The notes under the pieces: model-generated
The model's database searches: none
The model's input: only the letters and a program-made list of their open reading frames with translations
What the model was told of the DNA's origin: nothing
Part shown: positions 44,311-53,650 of the stretch, piece after piece
How the letters are laid out: each line of letters begins with the position of its first letter
How positions within the stretch are numbered: the stretch's first letter is position 1
Origin: Nostoc sp. UHCC 0870
GTDB taxonomy: Bacteria; Cyanobacteriota; Cyanobacteriia; Cyanobacteriales; Nostocaceae
Direction: 5' to 3'
DNA: 64,000 bases
Assembly (NCBI RefSeq): GCF_022063185.1
Contig: NZ_CP091913.1
Location: 5,743,141-5,807,140, forward strand
Position numbers and translations under genes: made by a program

Positions 44311-45598
44311 CAGGGTGGATTAATTGTCGAGAGAGAAAAAGTTTTCTCACTCGACCATTGGACTCATAGGTGTTGGGCAAAAGGAGTCGGAATGGTCAAA
44401 TAGCGCATCAAAAATCATTTGAAGTTGGTTAGCCATCAGCCTTAACGCTTCGGGAAGAGTGCGACAATTTAACTGACGAGCGAGGGAAACTAAAAACTGT
44501 CTGACCATCGCCCAATTAGCTGGTGAAAAACCGCCAGTATGAATACAGTTATCTTCATTTAAAGTTACATCCTTGACCCAATGAAGTTGATTTTCAATTG
44601 ACCAATGACCACGAATAATCTCCGCAAATTCTGAGGCTGAATAATTTAAGCTACTTAAATAAAAGTGTTGTTCATGATAGTCAACAATCTGGCGACGACT
44701 TTTCTTTCCTTGAGGTCGAGTTCCATATCTGTTAACCTCTATTAAACTTTTAGCACCAACCCAATCAGGTAGTGAATCACATGGAATTGGATAGACTTTG
44801 ACTTGACGAGTAGTCTTTCGTCCATGTAAATTTTCATCATGGTAATTAGTATCGATAGCGATTGAGGATTCAGCTAGCTCAGTAGCTACTTTCAGCAGAT
44901 TTGGCTGGTTTTTTTTAATAGTAATAATGTAGTCATTTTCTCCCTCGATAATCAACTCAACAGTTTTTTTTGGCAATGTAGTGCATCGGCTGTAATCACG
45001 ATATGATGCCCAGAAAGCCTTTTAATTAGGTCTTCTACCACACTAATCTCACTGTTTTTGTTATTTTCCATAGCTTGATGTCTGATGACCCATCCTTGCT
45101 GATGACTATAAACTGAAACTATACTCACAAAGTTTTGATAGGATTGATTTCCCCCGGTTACAGTACTTTTAATACATTTTCCATCGATGGCAAATAATTC
45201 TTTGAAATTAATTGGCAAACTCTTTTCTGCCCAGATGTTAAATAGTTCAGCTAATACCTGAAAATCAATTGACATCATAATATTTCTGAATGTTGATGCT
45301 GACGGAAATTTAATATCTGGAGATAAATCTAATAATTTGATTAGAGATAATCGATGATTTTTTGTGAACTCAGCTAAAGGTTTATACCCCCAATATCCTG
45401 TACAACTACCTAACAAAACTATAGTTAGTATTATCCAAAGTTTATGTCTAATACCTCTGGCATGTCGATAATCAGGAACACCTTGGATTGCTTCGATTAA
45501 ATTCATTGCTAACTTTCCTCTGGTAGAGAGAGCAGTGTTTTTCTTAAGGAATCGTCCTTCTATGTTATATTTTCTCTCCCGACAATTAATCCACCCTG
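44311..45598 (-). mobile_element. ISAs1-family element nested in IS copy 1
   Basis: 1288 bp. Terminal inverted repeats CAGGGTGGATTAATTGTCG (44311-44329) and CGACAATTAATCCACCCTG (45580-45598), extending to about 29 bp with one mismatch. The flanks CTCAGGTTCTGCCAAAAGG at 44292-44310 and 45599-45617 are identical, and the uninterrupted copy 2 has this sequence once: a 19-bp target duplication, longer than usual for the family. Confidence 0.85.
44347..45506 (-). CDS. ISAs1-family transposase in two frames
   Basis: Reads from 45506 (MNLIEAIQGVPDYRHARGIR) through ELFAIDGKCIKSTVTG to ITADALHCQKK, then stops in frame as LLS at 44952. The continuation KTVELIIEGENDYIITIKKNQPNL to IRGHWSIENQLHWVKDVTLNED ends at 44347 in the other frame. 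The join is a run of eight A (T on the plus strand near 44964-44971), where a -1 shift restores one protein of about 387 residues with the Asp, Asp, Glu triad. Either a frameshift mutation or programmed slippage. Confidence 0.85.
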
Positions 45599-45871
45599 CT
45601 CAGGTTCTGCCAAAAGGGGGTCTGTATTCAATCAGACTTCCTTTTTTTTCTTTAACATCACCTATTTAGTCTAAACTCCAGTAAGTATATGTAGCAACAG
45701 CTTAACGCACCTTTTCTAAAGGCTTTGGTGCGTTACGGCTTACAGCTAACAAACCTTACTGGACTCCTGGACTAATTTGTAATTCGTAATTCAAAAAGAG
45801 GTGAATGATGTCCACAAACTTATGCAGCTTAAAAACGCAATTTGTACATCTATTTTTAAACGAAATAAGTT

Positions 45872-46594
45872 ATGAGCGAACATCGTTTGAGCGAAATTGT
45901 GATTGAACGTCCCCGTGGTGGGATGAAAATTAGCCTCAAAAAGTTAAAAGGCTTCAAAAAAGAATTACAGAGAATTACTGAAGAAGCAACTCAGGACGGA
46001 TTATTTAATCCTTACCTGATTAAACCTAGAAATAAATCCAAATATCTTTCAGATCACCTTGGCCCTGTGCGGCGGTTTTTGCGTTCTAAAGTTGGACAAC
46101 CTTGGAATGACGTTTACAGGGAACTGTGTCAACGATTAGATCACAACACAATGGCAGGACAACACGTGATTGGTCATTTGTGGGATTTTGTGGAACGATA
46201 TGTAGAAATAATCGATGGTAAAGTTTGCAGAAAAGCATACCAAGGTCGTCAGGTTTGGTTAGATATAATTTACCGCGATCGCTTTTACATTCATCCTGAA
46301 ACTGGGATTCTTTGTGCAATTGACAAAGTGCCTCGTAAGCAAAAGCGTAAACCCCAAGAACAGGATATTATCATCATTGATAATTATCACCAATACCGCA
46401 AAATTAACGATATTTGGTATTTAATTACATTTGCTGACTTTCCACCACATACTGATCATGTACAGGATGTTTTAAAAGGTTTAATTCATTGTTCTGCTGT
46501 AGCATATGGCAACCGCAGAATTTACGCCGCTATTAAGAAGCAGTGTAACAAGAAAGAAATTCGATTTGTTTTAAATCAAATTTCTCAAAAGTAA
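45872..46594 (+). CDS. Hypothetical basic protein, cargo between inverted IS copies
   Basis: 240 residues, MSEHRLSEIVIERPRGGMKI start. Segments YLSDHLGPVRRFLRSKVGQPWNDVYRELCQRLD, HVIGHLWDFVERYVEI and FYIHPETGILCAIDKVPRK recall a family of uncharacterised proteins in cyanobacteria and planctomycetes. No catalytic motif was recognised. It lies between the two inverted IS copies and is transcribed toward the oxidase/SET genes. Confidence 0.6.
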   Translation: MSEHRLSEIVIERPRGGMKISLKKLKGFKKELQRITEEATQDGLFNPYLIKPRNKSKYLSDHLGPVRRFLRSKVGQPWNDVYRELCQRLDHNTMAGQHVIGHLWDFVERYVEIIDGKVCRKAYQGRQVWLDIIYRDRFYIHPETGILCAIDKVPRKQKRKPQEQDIIIIDNYHQYRKINDIWYLITFADFPPHTDHVQDVLKGLIHCSAVAYGNRRIYAAIKKQCNKKEIRFVLNQISQK

Positions 46595-46731
46595 AGTTTT
46601 CACTTCTTACCCTAACCGAAAAAGCTTACAAGCTGACTTACTGTGCGGGAGTTTCACCCCTACTAGAATTGTTCAATGCGCTGTGGTTATTCCTACTCAC
46701 GTTGAAACTAGCACAATTTTACCATACCCTG

Positions 46732-46806
46732 GTAGGTTAAAACCTACTGTTAGGGTTTTCATCCCTGGACTAAAGTCACAGGGTTTTCAACATATCCCTT
46801 ATAATG
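46732..46806 (+). mobile_element. IS200/IS605-like right end, second copy
   Basis: GTAGGTT/AACCTAC hairpin (46732-46747), GGTTTTCATCCC, hairpin CCCTG/CAGGG (46763-46767/46779-46783), GGGTTTTCAACATA and CCTTATAAT, the same order as at 31816-31920. Upstream, 46640-46730 (GAAACTAGCACAATTTTACC) also resembles that end. It runs into the 3' end of the 113-residue gene. Confidence 0.55.
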
Positions 46807-47117
46807 TGAGCAGCTAGCTCCTCTGGCTGACCAGGGGCAGAGCAATATGGGGAGTTAGGATAATGCGCGGATGAGACCAAAAAGGATCGACCGACATTAA
46901 TTAAGTAAGTAAGCTCCATTTGGTAAGGCTGAAAAAGTTTCATGGCAGAGAATACCTTTAGAGTCACATACTCTGTCATTTGCTCTGTTTTACCCTCAGA
47001 TACCAGACGTACTATTGGCACACTATCAGGTAAATCAGAGTCCACCAAAATTCGATCTATGCTTGCAACCTTGACAGGATTAGCACTATGGAGAATCGCA
47101 TCCTGTAACCAAACCAC
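46776..47117 (-). CDS. Hypothetical protein, probably truncated by an IS200/IS605-like end
   Basis: 113 residues from a GTG start (MVWLQDAILHSANPVKVASI), third gene after the oxidase and SET genes. The last residues (IIRDMLKTL) are encoded by an IS200/IS605-like end, so the original C-terminus has probably been replaced. Contains LKVFSAMKLFQPYQMELTYL and PNSPYCSAPGQPEEL. No family recognised. Confidence 0.5.
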   Translation of the reverse strand: MVWLQDAILHSANPVKVASIDRILVDSDLPDSVPIVRLVSEGKTEQMTEYVTLKVFSAMKLFQPYQMELTYLINVGRSFLVSSAHYPNSPYCSAPGQPEELAAHIIRDMLKTL

Positions 47118-47137
47118 ATCATATAAATTATCATTAG

Positions 47138-47503
47138 TTATCCTTCCAAATCTTTAAAGCATTTACGCCATCGCCCTTTATAAAGATGGGTTAGCTCTTC
47201 TCCTTTTTTTATATCTCTGATCGCAATTACTTCAATTGTATCTTCCTCAAAGTTTTTTATTACTTTCGTATTGGGATTTTCGCTGTGGTTATAAAACGTC
47301 AGACATCCTGAGGCTACTGCCCATATCGTATTGTCTTCATTCCATGAGAACACATACTGATTATCATTGGGATCTACTTCTATCCGCCGGATTAGCCCCT
47401 TCTCGACTAACTCATCCTTTCTGATATCGACAGCGGCAAAGGCTCCAACTCCATATTTACACTCTTTGACTATTACTTTGCTACAGTCAACTAAATTCAT
47501 CAT
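47138..47503 (-). CDS. SET-domain protein (putative methyltransferase)
   Basis: 121 residues, a minimal SET domain: KYGVGAFAAVDIRKDELVEKG (GxG SAM region), TFYNHSENPNTKV (the NHSxxPN motif), AIRDIKKGEELTHLYKGRW (the C-terminal ELTxxY motif, with a charged tail). SET proteins transfer methyl groups from SAM to lysine side chains; bacterial free-standing ones may act on ribosomal or small-molecule substrates. It lies between the heme-oxygenase-like oxidase gene and a small truncated gene on the same strand. Confidence 0.8.
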   Translation of the reverse strand: MMNLVDCSKVIVKECKYGVGAFAAVDIRKDELVEKGLIRRIEVDPNDNQYVFSWNEDNTIWAVASGCLTFYNHSENPNTKVIKNFEEDTIEVIAIRDIKKGEELTHLYKGRWRKCFKDLEG

Positions 47504-47637
47504 TCACCTCTTTTAATGAACGTTGTAGGTCTACGCATAAAAGGTCGATCTTCTCCCGTCTACAGCAACTTCTCTGACCAACGGGAGGAGATCCTACAGC
47601 ATCGTTTGACGCTGGTTTTTATTTAACTGCTAGCCTC

Positions 47638-48408
47638 TTAGAGTAGAGTGAGTGACTTGTAATAACCTCCAAGATGTTCTTCATGATCTTGGATTGCACG
47701 AACCACAATGGGATTATCCGGCTCGCTTATTTCAAACACGGCTTTTTCCGCGTAGTCACCGTGTTCATCTTCTACAGCACAATGTGCATCAAGATATCGT
47801 GCAGAAATATTTAACTTTTGCCAGCCTTGACGCATAAGGTCAAACTCTGTAATTGACAAATACTCTACAGCCCAGTGATATGCAACGTTGTAGATTGCCT
47901 TCTCATTGGGCGAGTAACCCTCAGCATCCAAGGCATCATACATAATCTTTGCCCATCGTATGGAGCATTGTAGCCAAGGGTTTGAAGACTCTTCTGGATA
48001 CATCTCTGGTATATCCTGTCCCACAAGCTCCCTATAGAAATTTGCGTACAACTCTCTATGAGTTTGGTAAAGAGGTCTGTTGGCTTCAATTCCATACTCC
48101 GAACAAAAGGGCTGTAACAAATACTGCATTGTCTTATATCGAATGGAATATGCAGTATCACCAAACGTATTTTGGAGATTAAATGCCATCTTTGAAAACA
48201 TCAAGTCATAATGCTCAAAGTTGTATCCTATACCAATCAGTAAATCCCCATAAATATTAGCTGGAATATTCTGAAGAACACCTAAATAGAAATCTTCTAA
48301 GGGTTGGATATAAGAACTCTTCAAATGTCGCAATAACATTTCCTTTCTCGAACTGCTATGAACTACAGTCTGTGAACTAGTAGCTACTTGTGATTTAGTT
48401 TCTTTCAT
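47638..48408 (-). CDS. Heme-oxygenase-like diiron oxidase/TenA-PqqC-fold protein
   Basis: 256 residues, all helical. GIGYNFEHYDLMF carries a Glu-His pair, DAHCAVEDEHGDYAEKAV a His-x3-Glu-x2-His cluster, and QDHEEHLGGYYKSL the C-terminal His. This Glu/His spacing is that of HDO (heme-oxygenase-like diiron oxidase) enzymes, which catalyse oxidative cleavage or N-oxygenation in small-molecule pathways. The substrate is unknown. First gene of the minus-strand cassette with the SET gene. The whole set lies between two inverted IS copies. Confidence 0.65.
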   Translation of the reverse strand: MKETKSQVATSSQTVVHSSSRKEMLLRHLKSSYIQPLEDFYLGVLQNIPANIYGDLLIGIGYNFEHYDLMFSKMAFNLQNTFGDTAYSIRYKTMQYLLQPFCSEYGIEANRPLYQTHRELYANFYRELVGQDIPEMYPEESSNPWLQCSIRWAKIMYDALDAEGYSPNEKAIYNVAYHWAVEYLSITEFDLMRQGWQKLNISARYLDAHCAVEDEHGDYAEKAVFEISEPDNPIVVRAIQDHEEHLGGYYKSLTLL

Positions 48409-48780
48409 AATTTATGGTAGATTTTTTGGATTTATCTTGACAAAAAGCGAAAAAGTATGTTGTTAATTTTATCCTATGCTTGATTTTCACAAAATCACTG
48501 TATCATGATTGCAGCTTTTTAAAATGATAAGTAGTCCAACAAAATTAATTACACAAAAATTTGGTCTTAAATCCTTAGCTAGCCTTCTGACTTTCCACAT
48601 CCCGTGAAAAGTCAGATCAGTTATCAGTTAACTTCGTGGAATTGTCCTAACTGATAACTGATTTAAATATACTTTTGACAATTTTATCGGCAGTTGTTGC
48701 CGCGCCCAAATCGCAGAAGCTTACATAACTTTGCACCAGTTAAACGCCTTGCTTCTACAACTTGCGCGGTGACTTGATTA
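48409..48780. other. Intergenic region, 372 bp, between the cassette and IS copy 2
   Basis: Promoter side of the oxidase gene. A CAGTTATCAGTT/AACTGATAACTG inverted pair lies at 48618-48660. CATCCCGTGAAAAGTCAGAT near 48598 matches repeat sequence near 15285. No gene. Confidence 0.5.
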
Positions 48781-50285
48781 CTGGAGTTTAGACTAAATAG
48801 GTGATGTTAAAGAAAAAAAAGGAAGTCTGATTGAATACAGACCCCCTTTTGGCAGAACCTGAGAGATATACGACTAACTCTCATTCGCCAATATGAAACG
48901 TGCCAGATTAGAACAATTCCGTCAAGCAGCCTACGAATATCTAGGTAGAGCAAAAGATGCTACCTTTGAATTGACAGACGCGATATTGCTGACCAAAAAT
49001 ATTTATTGCCTAGCAGAGTTGTCTTTATCACCAGTATTTAGACGCAAGTGGCCAAGTGTCTATGAGGCACTACAAGATAGCAGACCACAGCGACAGAAAT
49101 TGATGCAGCTATATATCAAACAGATACCAACGGAGAAACGACCTCTATTGGCAGGCGACCACACTAACTGGTCACGTCCAGATGCAGTTAAACTCAAAGA
49201 AAGAACCTATGAACATAGTGGCACATCCATAGCGGGAAATAAACCAATAACCGTAGGACAGGGGTATAGCACAATTGCCTGGATACCAGAAAAAGAGGGT
49301 AGTTGGGCATTACCCTTAAGGCATGAAAGAATTACAAGTGCCGAAAGTCCAATTAGCAAAGCAATTTGGCAATTAAAACAGGTATGTAAATATTTAAGAG
49401 TCAGACCGATTTCCCTTTGGGATAGTGAATACGGCTGTGCGCCTTTTATCTTAAAAAGTGCTAATATTCCCGCAGATATTTTAGTTCGATTACGTTCAAA
49501 TTTGTGTTTATGGGGTGAACCTGGAGCTTATTCTGGGATGGGACGACCCAAAAAGCATGGTGATAAATTTAAACTCAATGAACCAACAACATGGAGTGAG
49601 GCAACGTCTGTTTTGGAAGTAAATGACCCAAAATTAGGCCGTGTGAGTGTTAGCTTGTGGAAAGATTTACACTTCCGTCAGGCTGCTACACGACCAATGC
49701 TACTCCTGCGGGTTGAACGTCTGGACGCGCAAGGTAACATAAGAGTGTCCAAACCTTTATGGTTGGCTTGGGTAGGAGAAGAAATGCCACCACTAGAGGA
49801 AGTTTGGTGTCTTTACTTGCGTCGCTTTACCATTGACCATTGGTATCGCTTTTTGAAGCAGCGTCTACATTGGACTGTACCAAACTTTGGTACTCCTAAG
49901 CAAAGTGAACGGTGGAGTGACCTCATGCCTCTCATGACTTGGGAATTGTGGTTAGCTCGTGATATCGTCACTGATAATCCTCTCCCTTGGCAGAAGTCTC
50001 TAGATAAATTAACCCCTGGAAGAGTTGCTCAAGCTATGGGTGGAGTTTTTGCGGCCATTGGTACTCCTACATCTGCACCAAAACCTCGTGGAAAGTCTCC
50101 TGGTTGGGAAGCAGGAAAAAAGCGTCACCGTAAAAACCGATGCCCTATTGTTAAAAAAACAGTAACACGACCACGTAAAGAACCATCTGTTGCTGTTTAA
50201 TACCTAAGATTATTCATACTTTTGCTAAGTCTCTGATTCACTCAGCCCTGCTGGGTCATTTTGCATGGCTTAGTCTAAACTCCAG
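48781..50285 (+). mobile_element. IS element A, copy 2 (intact, inverted relative to copy 1)
   Basis: 1505 bp with terminal repeats CTGGAGTTTAGACTAA (48781-48796) and TTAGTCTAAACTCCAG (50270-50285). With copy 1 at 42870-45681 it brackets a 3.1-kb segment in inverted orientation, a composite-transposon-like arrangement. No direct target repeat was seen at either outer edge. Confidence 0.9.
48893..50200 (+). CDS. IS4-like DDE transposase, copy 2
   Basis: 435 residues, the intact counterpart of the copy at 42955-44262, with the same motifs (AGDHTNWSRP, LWDSEYGCAPF, FTIDHWYRFLKQ). The frame is uninterrupted and its leader lacks the ISAs1-type insertion. Confidence 0.9.
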   Translation: MKRARLEQFRQAAYEYLGRAKDATFELTDAILLTKNIYCLAELSLSPVFRRKWPSVYEALQDSRPQRQKLMQLYIKQIPTEKRPLLAGDHTNWSRPDAVKLKERTYEHSGTSIAGNKPITVGQGYSTIAWIPEKEGSWALPLRHERITSAESPISKAIWQLKQVCKYLRVRPISLWDSEYGCAPFILKSANIPADILVRLRSNLCLWGEPGAYSGMGRPKKHGDKFKLNEPTTWSEATSVLEVNDPKLGRVSVSLWKDLHFRQAATRPMLLLRVERLDAQGNIRVSKPLWLAWVGEEMPPLEEVWCLYLRRFTIDHWYRFLKQRLHWTVPNFGTPKQSERWSDLMPLMTWELWLARDIVTDNPLPWQKSLDKLTPGRVAQAMGGVFAAIGTPTSAPKPRGKSPGWEAGKKRHRKNRCPIVKKTVTRPRKEPSVAV

Positions 50286-50395
50286 TCAATATGGATGTTG
50301 TTGTTGGGTTTCCTTACGTCAAACGCCACTCGCCCCAAGCCGGGAGACCCGTCCAAGGCGGTGGCTTCCCAACCTACACTAGATTTAATTTCAAC

Positions 50396-51358
50396 TTACC
50401 CGCGCATCTGTCGCAGTAAACTAAATGCTTGACCTCGCAAAGCACCTGGTAATAGCGATAAACCCAAACCAGTCCAAGCTTTAGTAGTGGAAAAAGACTT
50501 ACCTGCTAAAACTAACTCTCTACCTTTGGGAATTTCGCCTTTTTCAATTAAACGCAAACCTAACAATAACTTGGCTTCATTTAGACGATGCTGGCGAATT
50601 TTCTCCAACTTCTCTAAAGTAAATTTATAACTTTCTAAATACTTAATTTTGTCAAACAAATAAGGAATCGCTCTATCAATACCTTGCTGTTCTGCATGAT
50701 AGCGATATTCCATCAATAATTCTGGTAAATAATAACCCTTTTTTCCAGCCAAAGCTAACCGCACAAATAAATCATTATCTTCGCAGTTTTGGATATTAGG
50801 CAGCATAAATCCTAACTCTTGCAAGGTGGAACGACGAAATAAAGTTGCTCCCACTTGAAAGCTTTGTTGGATAAAAACGACTTCTAATAAATTATCTACT
50901 ATACCGGCTGCTAATTTAGCTCTACCCCAGCGACGAGAATTTTCTTGAGTTTTGGCTTCATCCCGGTTATTATTAATATCAATAATCCAATGATCTGTGC
51001 CTACAAAATCAATACTAGAGTCTTGATCAAGTATCGCCGCAGTACGTGTTAAAAAATCTGGTGTTAGCCTATCATCATCATCAAATTTAATGAAATATGT
51101 ACCACTGGCGGCATTAAAACCAGAGCGCATATTATTACTTTTACCAATATTTTGTGGATGACGAATGTACTTAATCCGGTTATCTGTGTACTTTGACATC
51201 AATTCTGGTGTACCATCACTAGAACCGTCATCACAGATAATTAGTTCAAAATCTGTGTAAGTTTGAGCTAAGACACTATTAATTGCATAAGGAAGTAAAT
51301 TTTCTCGATTAAAAGTAGGAACACAGACACTAATTGTCACCACAAGACTTAACCTCAA
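50396..51358 (-). CDS. Family 2 glycosyltransferase
   Basis: 320 residues. GT-A fold: VTISVCVPTFNRENLLPYAINSVLAQTYTDFELIICDDGSSDGT, then FDDDDRLTPDFL (DxD region). The C-terminal part is helical with no membrane anchor evident. It would add a sugar to a surface polysaccharide or lipid acceptor. It stands in a run of glycosyltransferases (50.4-54.9 kb). The start MRLSLVV is acceptable; an ATG-proximal Shine-Dalgarno is weak. Confidence 0.85.
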   Translation of the reverse strand: MRLSLVVTISVCVPTFNRENLLPYAINSVLAQTYTDFELIICDDGSSDGTPELMSKYTDNRIKYIRHPQNIGKSNNMRSGFNAASGTYFIKFDDDDRLTPDFLTRTAAILDQDSSIDFVGTDHWIIDINNNRDEAKTQENSRRWGRAKLAAGIVDNLLEVVFIQQSFQVGATLFRRSTLQELGFMLPNIQNCEDNDLFVRLALAGKKGYYLPELLMEYRYHAEQQGIDRAIPYLFDKIKYLESYKFTLEKLEKIRQHRLNEAKLLLGLRLIEKGEIPKGRELVLAGKSFSTTKAWTGLGLSLLPGALRGQAFSLLRQMRG

Positions 51359-51376
51359 ATCTTAAAAATTACAAAT

Positions 51377-52162
51377 TTATTCATTAAATACATCGTACAA
51401 TTGGAACTCGTCACGGATTAATTTTGTGATCCATCTGTAGTCAAATAAAGCTTTGATTCTGAAAAATCTTGATTTTAGATTGATTTTTTTCTTGTTATCT
51501 TCAATCCCCAAGTAATTGTTCTGTCCATTTTTGGTATAGACAGCACCCATAAAAGGTAAAGGTTCAAGTGGTGTGCCTTTTTTTGCTAAAGTCTGAATTA
51601 TTTCACGATGTCTATAATAGTTAAATATATATTCTACATATTTAGCTTCAGTGATTTCATCTATAATTTCTGGTACATCATACAAATCATATCTAACTAT
51701 ATTACTTGTCCCGCAGTATTGCTCGAAGCCTTTCCTCATTAGACGGATGATGTTATCCCCTTCTGTATAAGAATAACCTTTCTTGATTAACCATCCATTA
51801 GCTTGAGGATAACGATTGACAAAATCCGCTAGATGTTTACTAATGCAGTCATCAGCATCAACACACATAATATGTGATGGGTTGAGATTCCTAGCATAAA
51901 TTAAGCCAGTGATCAGTTTGCGTGTTCTATCTATATTTTTGCTACGCCAATCTAAGCTAGGTAATGCAAAATCACGCTCAACATATATGATATTTTTATG
52001 AGTAAATTCAATATTTGGTTTCTCGTTACACACAACAATTACTCTAAATTCATCTGTTGTCTGATTACAAGTTGACCTGAGAGTTCTTTCAAATAGTTGA
52101 CATACTCTTTCCCAAGATTGGCAAATATGCTTACTTTTGAGTGGAATTATAAAAACTAGCAT
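51377..52162 (-). CDS. Glycosyltransferase-like protein (GT-A fold)
   Basis: 261 residues. LVFIIPLKSKHICQSWERVC at the N-terminus and IMCVDADDCISKHLADF (DxD) show a GT-A nucleotide-sugar-binding fold; WLIKKGYSYTEGDNIIRLMR follows. Same strand and 18 bp downstream spacing to the family-2 gene, so probably one operon. Confidence 0.75.
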   Translation of the reverse strand: MLVFIIPLKSKHICQSWERVCQLFERTLRSTCNQTTDEFRVIVVCNEKPNIEFTHKNIIYVERDFALPSLDWRSKNIDRTRKLITGLIYARNLNPSHIMCVDADDCISKHLADFVNRYPQANGWLIKKGYSYTEGDNIIRLMRKGFEQYCGTSNIVRYDLYDVPEIIDEITEAKYVEYIFNYYRHREIIQTLAKKGTPLEPLPFMGAVYTKNGQNNYLGIEDNKKKINLKSRFFRIKALFDYRWITKLIRDEFQLYDVFNE

Positions 52163-52256
52163 CTAATATTTATCCTTCCCAAAATATCTATTACACAAAT
52201 ATCAATGAAGCTGCCATTTTATGGCAGCAATTGCATCTACATTTCACCCAAAGATA

Positions 52257-53270
52257 TTAAGATATACCAGCTTGGATTTTATTTGCTACTTTCTGTAAAA
52301 CTCGATTACTTTTTGTGAATATGTTAGGTGATTTTAGCTGTTTTGGTCTTTTCTCTGGTTCTTTGAGAAAGCGATAGTGCAGAAACTCGTTGCGATAACG
52401 GATATTAACATCTTCACCTTGGCATAATCTGGCAAAGTCCCTAGAGGAGTAACTCATGTAGTGCAGACGATAAATGGGTTTTAATCCTTCTTGGTTATAA
52501 AGAACATTATTAATGTTCACAAAAGGATCAGCGTTAGCACAATTACCTGTTCTTTCTTGACCATTGGGGCTAAGTGTGCAGTTAAATAATGGGCGATCGC
52601 ACCGTAATGTCATGTAGTTGAACAAAAAGGCATCATCCCACCACTTGCGTACCCATTCTATTTCGTTCTCCTCAATTAACAATTTCTTGAAAGCCGCAAG
52701 TTCTGACGGAGCAAAAATCCCTTTTTTAGAGCCAAAAAAGCTAGAACAATGTAACTTAGGGCGGATATTTTCCTCTTTATATAAGCCACTATTTTCTATG
52801 ACTGTGATATCTAACGCTGCATTTTCTCTAGATTTTTTATGCTCCCAATCATCAAATATAAAATCGTAATTATTTAGTTTATCTAATAGATTATCTAGTG
52901 GTTTCATGGCTAAACTATCAGCATCATAAAACACAAATTTTTCAAATTCACCATCAAAAGCACACAGCTTTCTTAATAAGGGGCTGAGATACCAACCATT
53001 GCGAGATAAATTTCCTTGTTTTGCTTCTGGATGTACAGCCCAAACTTCATCAGCAAACTTATCCCAGCGTTGAATGGATTCCCTATTTTCAAAGAGGGTG
53101 ACATTTTTTCTAGATTGAATTTCCCGCTTCACCTTATCTATTTTGTCATTATAAGGAATAACACATACAGGAATGTCTGGACTAACATTGACCTCAATGC
53201 TATTTAGCAAGGCAACTAATTGGTCAAATACAGCATCATTGGCAAGGGTGTAAATACCGACGGCTTTCAT
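52257..53270 (-). CDS. Glycosyltransferase-like protein of the cyanobacterial Npun_R2821 type
   Basis: 337 residues. KAVGIYTLANDAVFDQLVALLNSIE is a GT-A N-terminus, KFVFYDADSLAMKPLDNLL carries the DxD motif, and WVRKWWDDAFLFNYMTLRCDRP follows. I recall a similar family named after Nostoc punctiforme Npun_R2821/R2823; the substrate is not known. It precedes the other two glycosyltransferase genes on the same strand, spacing 94 bp. Confidence 0.7.
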   Translation of the reverse strand: MKAVGIYTLANDAVFDQLVALLNSIEVNVSPDIPVCVIPYNDKIDKVKREIQSRKNVTLFENRESIQRWDKFADEVWAVHPEAKQGNLSRNGWYLSPLLRKLCAFDGEFEKFVFYDADSLAMKPLDNLLDKLNNYDFIFDDWEHKKSRENAALDITVIENSGLYKEENIRPKLHCSSFFGSKKGIFAPSELAAFKKLLIEENEIEWVRKWWDDAFLFNYMTLRCDRPLFNCTLSPNGQERTGNCANADPFVNINNVLYNQEGLKPIYRLHYMSYSSRDFARLCQGEDVNIRYRNEFLHYRFLKEPEKRPKQLKSPNIFTKSNRVLQKVANKIQAGIS

Positions 53271-53650
53271 CTTGCTAAATCCTACTTGACTGACAAAATT
53301 ACTTACAATGTTAACATCTTTGCGTATACTTCACAGTCAGAGCAACTAGTTGCCTGTGAATATACGGTCAAGTGAAGAGATTTGACAGAAAGGTAGAAGG
53401 AAGACAGGTGATAGGTGACAGGTGATAGGTGACAGGGGACTGGGGACTGGGGACTGGGGACTGGGGACTGGGGACTGGGGACTGGATAGGAAAGTGGTGT
53501 TTATTTCATGGCGGGTGGTGCGCCTTTGCTGGGAGGCTTTGAAGTTGCTTGAATTTAAGAAAACTTAACAAGAATCTATTAACAAGTTTTATGGTGACAT
53601 CTGGCTTGCAATCAGGTCATGGTATAGATATCATCATTTGATTTACTTGT
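53271..53650. other. Divergent intergenic region with GGGGACTG tandem array
   Basis: Between divergent glycosyltransferase genes. 53399-53487 holds a run of GGGGACTG/AGGTGACAGGTGATA units. The remainder is promoter-like AT-rich sequence. Confidence 0.6.

Larger units (their letters stand above)
42870..45681 (-). mobile_element. IS element A, copy 1, interrupted by an ISAs1-type element
   Basis: Terminal inverted repeats CTGGAGTTTAGACTAA (42870-42885) and TTAGTCTAAACTCCAG (45666-45681) bound a 2812-bp unit in which the transposase (42955-44262) reads leftward. The same element occurs uninterrupted and inverted at 48781-50285 (1505 bp), so 1.3 kb here is the second IS. No target-site duplication was obvious. 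Confidence 0.85.

Noticed and set aside
42870..50285. Target-site duplication proving a composite transposon
   Set aside because: The outer flanks (…CTCAATA and TCAATATG…) do not show a clear direct repeat, so joint transposition is not demonstrated.
53399..53487. Regular repeats resembling a CRISPR array
   Set aside because: Units are direct octamers (GGGGACTG) without spacers; it is a short tandem repeat as at 4250 and 25425.
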